Part shown: piece by piece, positions 1 through 11,040 of the stretch | Layout: every line of letters starts with the position of its first letter | Position numbering within the stretch: position 1 is the first letter of the stretch | Origin: Strix aluco | Taxonomy: Eukaryota > Chordata > Aves > Strigiformes > Strigidae | Assembly (NCBI RefSeq): GCF_031877795.1 | Contig: NC_133946.1 | Location: forward strand, 11,011,144 to 11,075,143 | DNA length: 64,000 bases | Reading direction: 5' to 3' | The notes under the pieces: generated by a model | Told to the model about the DNA's origin: nothing | Seen by the model: the letters and a program-made list of their open reading frames with translations, nothing else | Databases searched by the model: none | Made by a program: the position numbers and the translations under genes

Positions 1-1670
1 CAGTTCCCTGGACCACCCTGAGCTGGCGACGCTCCTGCGGGACTGACAGGATTCTCATCTCAGAGCTGCATGGATGGATCAACTTAAAAATTTAACAGGC
101 TTCTCAACACCCGGTGTTATTTGCCAGGCCCCTTGCAGAGCCTGGGAGTCTCCTGGGCTCCGCTGGGTCCTCACACCACCCATATGCAGTAATCACAGAC
201 CAGTGCCAGCCTCTGTCATTGGAAGTTCAGGGAAAAGATGAACTTTTTACTAAGTATTGAAATCTCTTGTATGTTTACAGAGCTGCTAAGCTTTTTGGAA
301 GGTATTTATTAAGCAAACAGGGAGGCTTTCCCTAAGCAAAAAGCATGTTCATTCTCTCCTTCCTGTGCTGTTCCCTCTGGGGACTGAGGGGAGAGAGGAT
401 GGGCAGGTAGGACCGCAAGTCCCCTGCTTTTAAAGCGGATCGGAGTCTGGGGGAAGCTGCGTGTGTCCCTTGCCCACCCTCCTCATCCGCCTCCCAGTTG
501 CACAACACCGCATTGCAAAGCTTGAGCAAGTTGCTACTAAAACTACCTGAGCACTGCTGTGCGGAGCCTCAGTGCCCGGAGGAGCCTGCCAGGCCTATCT
601 AGGTAGGCGCTTTCCGATGATGGGAGCAGGAGAGAAACTACCTATCTCAAAAGTCAAACATACTGTGACCTGTAGAAGGCCTTTAATTGAGAAAACACCT
701 TCATATCAAAGCTCAGCAGAGTTGCCAATCAGTCTCACTGGAGCTCTGCCCTCCCTCACTGGAAAAGAAATTGCTATTTTAACTTCTTGGCAATGTTATT
801 GCCCTCCTTTTCCCTCCTTAGCTGTGATATTTCCATTGTGAGAGGATGCTGTGCTTCCCAGGAGCTTCTCTCATGACAAATCCTTCAGCTCCTCTTATCC
901 CCCTAGTTGTGCTCCTGGAGTCATTTCTGGAAGCCCCAGGCACGGCTCAGGGCTGTGCTGGCCTGAGTGTGGCTCAAATGGAGCCACAAGCGCTATCAAA
1001 CGCCATTGAGTCAGAATGAGAGCACTTTATAGCCACTGTGCACTGAGGTAAATGACTGCAGGTGCATGGAAGCGAGCTGGACTTTGTGTCCAAGTGCCCA
1101 TCTCCCACTCCGTAATTCAGTGTGGGGTACTGTGTCCCCTGCTCCTTACAAACTACAGGGCCTTCAGAAGCACAGGGGCTTTGTTACACGGGCAGTAAAA
1201 TACTGTCCCTGGGTTTAGGTTCCAAAGGTGACCTTTTCTATACTGTCTCGAATTGGAGGGAAGAAGCCCCTCTGAATTCAAAGTAATTTGTAAAAGAAAA
1301 ACGCTTTCTTTCTGAGCAACAAGAAGTTACTTTTTTCTTTGTAGGTCCTTCAGAAAAGAGCAGTGTTGTTCCCCTTGCTGAGAGGTGGTATGAGTCAGGA
1401 GCTCAGATAGAACAGCTGTAAGTGCCATCAGATCATCCACTATTGCAGACCACAGGGTAAGGCTGAACGGCTGCACGCACCCAAGAAACACTGAAAAGGT
1501 GGTGTCCAGGAATACGCACAATAAACTGGGTGATTTTGAGGGGAAAAGGGGAACTGTGGGGCAGGGAGGCTGAGGCTAGCAGGCTGGCTCACCTCCTGAT
1601 GCAGACTGCTGACATGTGCTGATGGGGTGGGGAAAAGGAGTTCGTTTCTGCCTTTAATCCTCGGCAGAAG
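1..1670. other. Non-coding sequence upstream of MYRF
   Basis: No coding exon is recognisable. The first 46 bases could be read as a short open end closing in TGA at 45-47 (SSLDHPELATLLRD), but I cannot match it to the C-terminus of DAGLA, the expected neighbour, nor to any other protein. No RNA gene or clear repeat was seen. Confidence 0.4.
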
Positions 1671-1673
1671 ATG

Positions 1674-1760
1674 GGTAGTAATAACACTTAGCACTTAGGC
1701 AGAGCTTTATATCTGCAAAGCACTTTACAAACATTAATGACAGAATCATCTCTGTCCCTG
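1674..1760 (-). repeat. Candidate ancient SINE fragment (MIR/CORE-like), minus orientation
   Basis: The run from about 1677 to 1740, including GCAAAGCACTTTACAAACAT, resembles the reverse complement of the conserved core of MIR-type tRNA-derived SINEs. In those elements AAAGCACTTTACAAACATTA is a familiar string. The flanks are too decayed to place the ends. The match is by eye only. Confidence 0.4.
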
Positions 1761-4700
1761 GCAGTGAGGTATTAGGAGCTGGGTATCTCTGAGACTAGGT
1801 GGAACTACTGGTGCCCTACCCGAGGATGGTGGGGAGGTGACTCAAGGTGAGGAAGGTGGATTAATCTCCATCTTAAGTAAAAATTGTTATTTCAGTAGTG
1901 ACCTAATGATGTTTAACGGGTCGCAATATTGCACTAGAAAGTCACTTCTGACCTGGGCGTACCTCTGCTATGTCCTGGAAGACACAATCATCGTGCGTGA
2001 CTGTTTCCTTCTCTGTGCCATTGGAACTGTGTCCCAGGGGACTGGGGTTACTGTGCCCTGACCAGCTGTAGCAGGAAACAGCCTGGCATGCTGCATATTT
2101 TTTTTTTCCTTTGTGCTCTGTGATTATTAGGCTTCTTCTGAAAAGCCTGGAAATACCTAATGCTTGTGACCTGGGCTTGCCGTAGATCAAGGTGGTAAAG
2201 GTGCAAAAGAGCCCTTTTAGTTAAGGTTCTTGTTATATCAAATTATGGGTAATTTCTGTTGTTCTCTCTCAATGACAGATCTGTTCCCAGTCTTCACAAA
2301 GTAAATCCATGTTCTTTGCATTATTTCTGCTTTAAATGTCTCTCTGTGTCTTGATTCTCATCACTCTTTTGCTGTAAGAGCATTGGGACAGGCTGATCTC
2401 CTGTTTCATCCTGGAAGAGCATATCTAGAAAGTTAAAATAAATGCTAAGCCTCTAGCTACCTCCTTCATTTGTACTGCACACTATTGCCTGCTTTCTCTG
2501 CCCTTGTTCCACTCTGATGTGCAGCTGTCTTTGGAAACGTGAAGCATCTTCAGATTTCTTAATCTCTTGTCTTCTGGTTCCTACTCTTAAGCTTTGTGCC
2601 TTCTAATCTTTTTCTATGTTCCCTTGATATTTCAACGGGATGTTCTGCCCCATGTGGAGGCAGTGCTGGAAGCGCAGTTCATAGTGCCTGACACCCTGGA
2701 CCCTGGCTAATAAGCAGCCAACAATTCACCCAGTTCAATGGCACATCCTTAAAATCCCCTCAAAAGAGTTTTTGGGTAGAGGGGAGCCAAGACCACGCAG
2801 TTCCTGGAGAGCAGAGAGTGGGCTTTGTGCCCCTTCAAATGAATGTGCAGTAAGTGAAACCCTCCACACCAACGCAGCCTTGCCAAAGAGTGCAGCAGGT
2901 TCTCTGCCCTTCCTGTGATCCCTTGGTGCAATTTCAGCTGTAATTGGCACTTGCTGTTACATCCTTGTTCGTGATATTCCACCAATCTGTAGTGGAATGT
3001 AACCCTGAAGCATTCGGGGGCAATATGGGAGGCCCTTAACTAGGTACGTGTTAAACTCCATCCAACAGCTTAGTTAGGAATGACCTCTGACCCTGCTGCA
3101 GGTGGGCTCACAAGGTGTGAAGGGTTTGGTGCTGCTGTCCATTTTTTGCACCTATAAGCTGCGCTCCACTCCTTTTGAGTGTGTCTAAAGTGGCATAAAA
3201 TGATCCCATTGGTAATATCCCAGTGAGTTTTGATTGTCAAGGCCTTAGCACGTAAGGTTGGCTGGCTGTGGTTTTGGAGGCTCATCTGCATCAGTAAGAA
3301 TTGCTTCTTTTGTTGCTTTAATTGCAGCAGTGCCAAGAACTTAGGCATGATCCTGCTGTGCTGAGTAATGTACAAGTGCTGAACAGAAAGCAAACCCTTC
3401 TCCAGTATTTACCATTATCCCCACTCCTCTGGGAAGCTGCCCTCTCCATTTGGAACATACATTTGCTCCAAAACCTGCCACTCTCTAAACTTTCCTCTTT
3501 TCTTTGCTCCCTATTCCTGTCACCTAACCAGGAGCCACCTTCTTTCTCTCTCTTGGTTGCTCTCTCTCAGGATGATGGTGTCTTAGTCCACATCCTTGAC
3601 AGCACCACTTAAGCACAGGGAAACTATTCCCCATGATCTTTTCCTGACCCAAAACAGCTGAATGGGATTCCTGTCTTGATTCACTTGAGAGCGCTGCTGC
3701 CCTCTGAGGCTATATGGAAGGGTCAACACTCAGAAGTTCTTCAGCTATCTCTAGCTTCTGCTTACCTGGTCTGTGATCAGTAATTTCAATGTTCATTCAT
3801 AATTTCTGCAACTTTTTAAGAACTGGTTTTGAAGTAAACAGGAGTTGTATGAGATACTTTGCTCTCTGCAGGGGACTGAGATGGCAAAGGCGGTTGTGAG
3901 TGTAGATACACAAATCCAGTAACACCCATCTCTGTACTTCTAGGACATAGTTGCAGTAACAGCTGAAGGTCCCAAACAGGAGCAGGATTTAGGTGGGAAG
4001 TAGGTGTTGCTGTCACCGAACGAGGGCACGTAGGGAGGAAAAGCACCAAGCACGGGGATACAGGCTCAGCGTGTGCTCCTTGGAGCTGCTGCTGCTGTGG
4101 GAGTCTGACTTGCTGCCGTGTCCTGTCTCTATCAAAAGAAACAGAACAGGGCTGATCTGTATCAAGCGCAGCAAACTGGATGAATATGGCATTACTTTTT
4201 CAAATATCATCTCCTAATAAGGTTCCCCTCTGCTCAGTTTCTCTGTTTGTAATCCAGACCTAATTAAGAGAGGTTTTTAAACCTTCCCTTAATGTCTTAA
4301 GTGATTTTGTTTCTTTATCAGGTGCGTCTGATTTTTTCACTGCTCTAGATTCATGTGGACCCCAGTCTTAGTGCTCTCTATAAAGCTTTTCCATGTTTCT
4401 GGTTACTACTGCTTCCTACTTTTAAATTCATTTTAATCCTTCCTCGTATCCTGCTTTTAGATGGGGCAATGGGATCTGTACACGTTTGAAAGCATCCTGT
4501 TGATTTGTAAAATGGCTTCTTCTAATATATTTCTTATGCACTTAGATGTTTTCTCAGCTTTTTTTATCTGCCTGCAGGCAAAGACCAATATTTTCATTGA
4601 ATTGCCCACACAGATACCCAATTTAACTTACAAATTGGGGCATATGAATAATCAGGATTATCCCTTGCAGTGGTGATTAGTTGAGGTTAATCATTGCTGA

Positions 4701-7700
4701 AATGCATGTGTTGGTGTGTTTAGAGTTTCTTTTGTGGCTGTATCTCTACGGGGAAGATGGGGAGAAGGAACATCAGTTCCAACTAGCCCAAAATATACAG
4801 GCTTTGTCATTTGCTGTTGTGTTGGCAGCTTGATAGTTGCCCCTTTCCTAGGATAGCTGTTAGATCTTTCTCATAGCAAAACAGGACACGTATTACCTAT
4901 GCAAATTCTACTTGGGTTCCTTTACACAGTTTACAAGCTGAACGATTGGCTTTTTAGATGTAGTGAAATTTGGAGTGTCTTAAAGTTTAGCTGCTGAGCT
5001 TTCTGCTGGTGGGTGGATGCCGCGTGCACGCATAAGCACGGCACATCCTCACCAACGCGGCCCACATCGAATCCCAACAGAACAATGGTGCTGGAGGGTG
5101 TTCTGGCCTATCCTCACATATTTCCTTGGTCAGCAGAAGCCCTTGGGTTTGCTTTGGGACTCAGCTGGACTGGTGTTGGGTTGGCTTCATGCTTACGCCT
5201 ATCCCCCGCTGAGATATTCTCTCGCCTTGGTGGCAAGAGGACGTTCTGCCTTTGCAGCAAGGGTAGCAGTGGCATTTGATTTCCTTGGGGTTTTTTAGGT
5301 ATGGTGGTTGCAACTACTGCCCGCGGAGCATGTGAAGCCCCACAGGTCAGTAATTTGCTGATAAAGTGGTTTAGAAGTCTTTAAATATAATGCAGAAAGT
5401 GGCAGACATTTAAAATAACCTCTAACCCTCAACAGAGCTAGCAGCTTTGCTTTTTGCTTAAAAGCTCCTTCAACTGTCCTCTCATCTGTAGCATTACGTT
5501 TGGTCCTTTCTGCTCAGACAACTGAAGTCTGAGATGGCTTTTGCTGGCAATCCTTCCATGCTGTCACTTGTTTGTCATCCCTTCTATTTAAATTCACCCT
5601 GCTAAAGCTGGATTTTTGCTGAGAGCTGTTATTTAATTATGCTGCTGCCAACAGACTCTCACAGAGCTTTGCACTTTAGGAAGTATAGAGACAATCTCTG
5701 CGGTCCTCTTTCTAGTTGGAAAAGCATAGGGTGAGTGGATATTTGTTGGCTAAACACTCCCTCGTTAGAGTTCTGTAGCAGCAAAAGTAACGAGGTACAG
5801 AAGTACAGGGAAGTAAAAGGGAAATGAGTCTGATACCTAATGTACTGAGCCTGAAAGCTCAAGACAGATTTAACACAGATTGAACAGTTTCTTAGCAGTG
5901 GAATGTCAGCTTCTTCCCTGCTCGCAGTGTACCTGGTGCCTCTTTAGCCTGCCTAAGCAAAGGGAGGGTTGGAAATCCAGCAGCAGTTTTGCACAGACTG
6001 CTCCGATGCTCTGACCGAAGGAATATCTGGCCCTGAAGCATTTGGAAAGCACTGGCTCAATCGGGCTTGGGGCACCTTCTTCTCGGAGCCTGCGCGGCGC
6101 TGAGCCGCAGCGCTGGATTTAGGGAAGAGCTGCATCTCTTGTGCCAAAGCTCCCTCTCACGGCGCTGCGGCGTGGAGGAGGCGATGCTCCAGCCATCCCG
6201 CTGGAGGCAAACGCTTGCCTGCTCTGGGCAGCGATGGGAAGAAAGAAGGAAAGAAAGCTGGCAGCTGGGAGATGGGAATTCCTTGCTCTCCAGTCAGATG
6301 GTCATACTGGTGTTACAGGTCAAGTGAGGTGTGTTTCAAAGAGGCTGTATCAGCACTTACTGGAGTCCTTTCCTCCCTTTGCCAGGTCCTGAGGGGTTGT
6401 GTCTCTGCTCTGGTTCCCTCCAGGGAGCAGCCGCTGCCCCTGGCAGTGAGATGGGGCAGGGACAAGCCGGAGGGGCCTGTGGTTGGTTTGTTTGTTTGCT
6501 TCAGAGTTTTATATTCCAGCTCTGAGGGTAAACGTAAACCCTATGAATTTGTAAACTCTATGTCATTAGAGTGGAGAAATACTTTAGGAAGGAGATCCCT
6601 TGCTGTATGAGAGCAGCCCACTGTGCGGAGGGCAGAGTGTTCTGCAGAGCGGCGAGGCTGTTGCTTCCTTGCGTGGCAGGAGTACTGCAAACTGCCAGAC
6701 GTGCACTGCGCTGCTTTCTTCCCCGGCTCCCTACTGTATCTGCACCCAGCGCTTCCCTGAGAGCTGCTACTCTGCGCAGGAGGACGTTGCTAGCCTAAAC
6801 TTAGGCGCCGCTTAAGGGCACGCACCCTGGAAATTCAAAACAATTGAGGAGAGAGCAATTCCTTGCTTTGTCATAGGGACTTGCAGTCCTAAAAAGCATC
6901 AGCTGTCTCCAAGCACTTTGCTGTCTCTGTTGGTTTCTTTTTTTGCCTATTTTCTTGAGTTCATACCTGTTGTGCCTTTGTTTTATTTTGGCTTGAGGCC
7001 CAAGCCTCCTGCTTGCGACCAGACATCTGCCAGCATCCTTTCCCCCTCCTGTGTGTTATTTCTTCTCTGGGTGTACAAAAGGGAATGCAGTGTGGCCAGG
7101 GACTGGTTCAGCGTTGCCCTTGCTGCCGGGCCCTCTCTTTCTGCCTTGGCTAGGACTTGCTGGATTTTTCCTCACTGTCTCCTGCTGCCTCAGGTTGTAT
7201 CCAAGTGCCAATAGCAAAGCCTGACCTGAGGCAGGCTGTTTCCTCGACCCCACACTGCAGTTACCCTGCCAGCCCGCTCTGATCTAGAACCTCATCTTGT
7301 GCAAAGCAAGTGTTTTCTGTGCAGTAGGGAGAGAAGACTTCCTACCACTTCTTACCTTTGGTGTATGTGACCTCAGTCAAGTGTTTAACAGGTCTGTTCA
7401 TCAGTGAAACTTCCTCTCAGGTCTATTAATGAGTAAAACTCCTCCTACTCTTCAAGATCTGACTCTGTTTTTGTAAGAGCTTATGCTGAAAGGGACTTAA
7501 CATATTCTGAACTGTCTGCTGCGGTTTTGATTTACTGACATTTCTCTCACTGGCTCTGGAACAGCCATCTTCCAAAGGTAAGCTCTCTAAAGAGAGTGTT
7601 GGGCATTTTTGCTGCTTTCATTGCTGTGTTTGAGACCTCTGACCTCACCGTGTCATCCTGTGCTCTGTTTTTCATTCACTGAAGTTTTCTCCCTGCCCAG

Positions 7701-8870
7701 CCTACCTGTATGATGAGGGGACCTCTCTCTGGCTACTTATTTATTTCTACAAAATCACTAAACACAGAGCAGCGCAGGAACCAGGCCTTCATTTTGGTTT
7801 TTATTGGGAATCTGCTGCCCTGCCTTTGCACCGCGGGCGTTGTGCAGTTCTGATGGCTCAGAGTCGGAGGTGCCTGGTGCACGTGGCCGTACCCAGAGGA
7901 GCATCGCTCGGCACTCGGGCTGGCGTGGTCTGTCCTGGTGCACTGCTTCGGGGATGGTGCGTTCGCTAGGCCACTACCACACACCTTTTTTGGGTCTTAA
8001 CTCCTTTATCGGTATGTCCGCAGTGCTTGCTGGCCGCTGTCTGGTGGCAGAGTGGCCCCATCTGCAGCTACTGAGGCTACGGCTTCCCAGCTTTTCCTCC
8101 ACAGATGCTGCAGCTGACTGAAGAGGTGATGTCCAGGGAATAGGCTCAAGCTCCTGTCCTAGTGATAAACTTAATTACTAATGTCAACACAGGGATTATT
8201 GGTGATGGGTTGCACCTCCCTGACTGTGTGCATGGGGCAGCAGAAGAGGAGCACTCTGTCCTGTAAGACCCTTTCCTTTGGCTCAGCTCTCTGCTCCGTG
8301 ACAAGCCGCCGGTCCGGCCTGTCCTCCCTTAGGGCTGTGAGCGAGCAGGGACAGCGAGACCAGAGGAACTGGCGGCAACTATTTCTTTTTCTCATCTTTT
8401 TGTGCTTTTTAGTGCTAGCTGTGTTGGGTGGAGCCCAGCTGGATGGTCTCCATGCGACAGGAGCTGTCTGCTGGTGGGTTGGGGGAGCTCCACGCAGCAG
8501 TGGCAGACAATAACTCCTTCGCCTCCCGCTTCTGTCAGCGGACACCGATGCCTCTATGGAAAAGCCCTTCTGCCTGCTCTGTCACGGATCTCGCATCCCG
8601 TGCAGGGGCAGCTCAGGGTAGGGTAGCTATGAATTAACTGTTCGACCCCAATTGCCTCTTTATAGCTAAAGCCTTTTGCATTTATGGGAGAAACAGCCCT
8701 TTTAGGGAGCTCTGAGTGGCTCTGCCTGCCTCTTGCAGAGCTCAGAGCACTTGCGTATGCAATCAGGGGGGAGACAGCACAGGATCCTGTGTCCCCGTGC
8801 TCAGCCAGGAGGTCACTGCCTGTCCCAGGAATGCTGCCCTCCGAATCCCTGCTCCGAGCTGCCCCAGCAT
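1761..8870. other. Non-coding sequence upstream of MYRF
   Basis: Mixed-composition sequence with short chance ORFs, none of which I can match to a protein family. There is a small GC- and CpG-rich patch at about 6085-6190. Part or all of this could be a long 3' UTR or intergenic DNA of the upstream gene. Confidence 0.5.
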
Positions 8871-8879
8871 GAAGACTAC

Positions 8880-9085
8880 AAGGAAACTAAAGCACTCCTC
8901 ATGTGCCATTCTTACGTGACTTTTTGTACCTATGTATGAAAGATCCAAACTAATATTGCTGTAAAGAAAGATACAGATTAATATAGCATATTATATAAAG
9001 ATATATGTATATAAAAGTTTCTGTATATTGTATGGCACTGTGTATAAAATGGATGTAGAAGCATGACTGGTGTATGTGACTGTTC
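8880..9085 (+). terminator. Possible 3'-UTR terminus of an upstream + strand gene
   Basis: An abruptly AT-rich stretch includes TATTATATAAAGATATATGT, then TGTATAAAATGG, then a TG-rich tail (ACTGGTGTATGTGACTGTTC). This resembles a vertebrate 3'-UTR end with a variant poly(A) signal (TATAAA) and a GU-rich downstream element. In mammals DAGLA lies directly upstream of MYRF on the same strand, so this could be its 3' end, but no DAGLA coding sequence is visible in the window. Confidence 0.3.
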
Positions 9086-10280
9086 CCAAGTCTGACCTGG
9101 AGAATGATGGTTGTGATTTGCCTGGGGTTATGTCTTAAAGGATTGTGCGTGAGCTTGAGAGTTGGAACAAACAGCACTGTGCTCTCTCATTGCAGGGGGG
9201 TGAGGAATATGGTGGTGGCGCATCGCTGCGGCTCTCTGGAAGGCTCTGGGGAGCGATTTTGCTGCCACTGAGGCTGATCGTCACCTTGCTAGCTCTGTCT
9301 GTTCTGGATCTCAGCCTTTGGAGTGGGAAAAATGCTTTGGGGAATATCTCTGTCCCTTGAGATCAGCTTGACACTTTTACGCCCTGCCTTTCTGTGCAGC
9401 AGTCTGTCCAGCTTGGCCCTGTGCAGCCAAGGCTGGAAACTGCAGGAGACTCAGCTCTAGCAACCTCTTTTCTTCAGAAAAACTCAATGCTTTGAGTTGC
9501 CAAGTGCTTGGATTCAACATGCCATACAAAAGGAATGACATTAGTGCAAACAAAGGCAGTTGGTTACAAGGGGCTCCCTGGAAGAGAAGAGAAAGTGACA
9601 GGGACAGGAGGGCTGAGCGTGAGCGAGAATAGCGTAGAAGTCTGCACTGTAGAACTGGAGCAAGGTGCTGGGATCCTTCTGTAGAGAAGGTAAGTTCGAA
9701 TTGGTGAGCAAGAGTTTCACAGAAGCCTGGCAGCAAGGGCCCTGCAGAGCAAGGGCCATGTTCTGCGTAGGTTTGTAAAGCGGGGTCTCGGGGCACGGAA
9801 TAACGCCATAGTAACTCATGCTGGGGAAAGGGGGAAGTGGTGCTTGTGGCTTACAGGGTCAGAGAGGAGGAGAATAAGGGGAGCCAGTGGAACAGCTTCA
9901 GGGGAGGAACAGGAGCTTTCTGACCAGCCATCAGAAATCCAGGCAGGAAAAGGAATGCCTGGAGGAAAGTAATCCTATTAATGGCTGCATGGAATAGTTT
10001 TTATGGTTGCTCCTGAAGAGACTAAGTACTATCAGGGAATTAAGAGCTCAAAGGTGGCTGAACTACTGAGTTCCTATAAAAATGCCTATAAAAAGTGCTG
10101 GTATGTATAAGTGCCTGCCTGATGCTTTGGGTTTGTTTTGTGTTTTTTTTTCCTACCGGTAACTATATCAGTCTCATAAAAGGATATTGCCTCTTCTGTA
10201 AACACTTCCTCTCGTGGGGAAAGAAGAACATAAAACTCTGGATACTACCCTTGTATAAACATAAAATAATCCATGCTTAG
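9086..10280. other. Non-coding sequence, nothing recognised
   Basis: No conserved ORF, RNA gene or repeat family was recognised. The open frames on the minus strand near 9377-9819 show no known motif. Confidence 0.5.
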
Positions 10281-11040
10281 GAGTGACTGTTTTAATACAG
10301 TTACTAAGGAGAAAAATATATGAATGTGTACATAGCAGGCATGGTGGATGTTGCTTTAAAACCTGTTTTACTATTAAAAGCCTTAGCTAGTGATGTAGCT
10401 GCTATTTCCAAGGAAGCTCTCTAGCTATTTGGTGTGTCGGTGGCAGTAGGAAAAATTTCCAGCTTATTGAGAAAAGTGTTTTTCAAGCTATTGGCCATAA
10501 AGCATTCAGAACTGCACCAGAAAACAAAATTTTCAAACAATTGGTAAGCCAGACTGATGCATTCCCCAGCAGGTGAAGAAAATGTGTGAAAACTAATGGA
10601 AATATAAAAGTAGTTAAAAGCTGTGATTTAATTGTTATTTACTTGTAAATGGAAATGAGCATTGCACAAACTAGTTCATTAGGGTTTTTTCAAGGATGCT
10701 AGGTTGTACTTCAGTTAGAGAAGAGAAAAAGGAAAAACAGTGATCTGAAGGTGATGGTACAGAAAGCATATGTTAAAAAGTCACTCCACAAAAGGTTATT
10801 TAATTAGTCTGTACTTCTCAGAGAGGTGATGGTGGTCAGTTGTGTTGCACAAAAAACCTTACTTGACCAACTGACTTTTCTTGGGAACAGTGTTAAGGGA
10901 AATAAAACAAGTTTATGTATGGAAGGATTTCTAGCTGGGTGGTATCTCTGGCTTTTAGTGCTTTGATAACTTAGTGCTTTCAATTAACTGTACAAAATAG
11001 AGAAAATGTGTAACTTGCAATTAGAGATGCTCACTTGTCT
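10281..11040. promoter_or_regulatory. AT-rich block 10 kb upstream of MYRF, possible conserved element
   Basis: About 750 bases are clearly more AT-rich than the surroundings and free of long ORFs, with no repeat signature. The core at about 10600-10680 contains TTTAATTGTTATTTACTTG (an ATTGTT SOX-type core next to a forkhead-like TATTTAC) and AATGAGCATTGCACAAAC. This composition is common for conserved enhancers, but conservation cannot be judged from one sequence. Confidence 0.3.

Noticed and set aside
1..47. Short open end SSLDHPELATLLRD followed by TGA, as a possible last exon of an upstream gene
   Set aside because: Only 46 bases are visible, and it does not resemble the C-terminus of DAGLA as I know it. 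It is too short to support.
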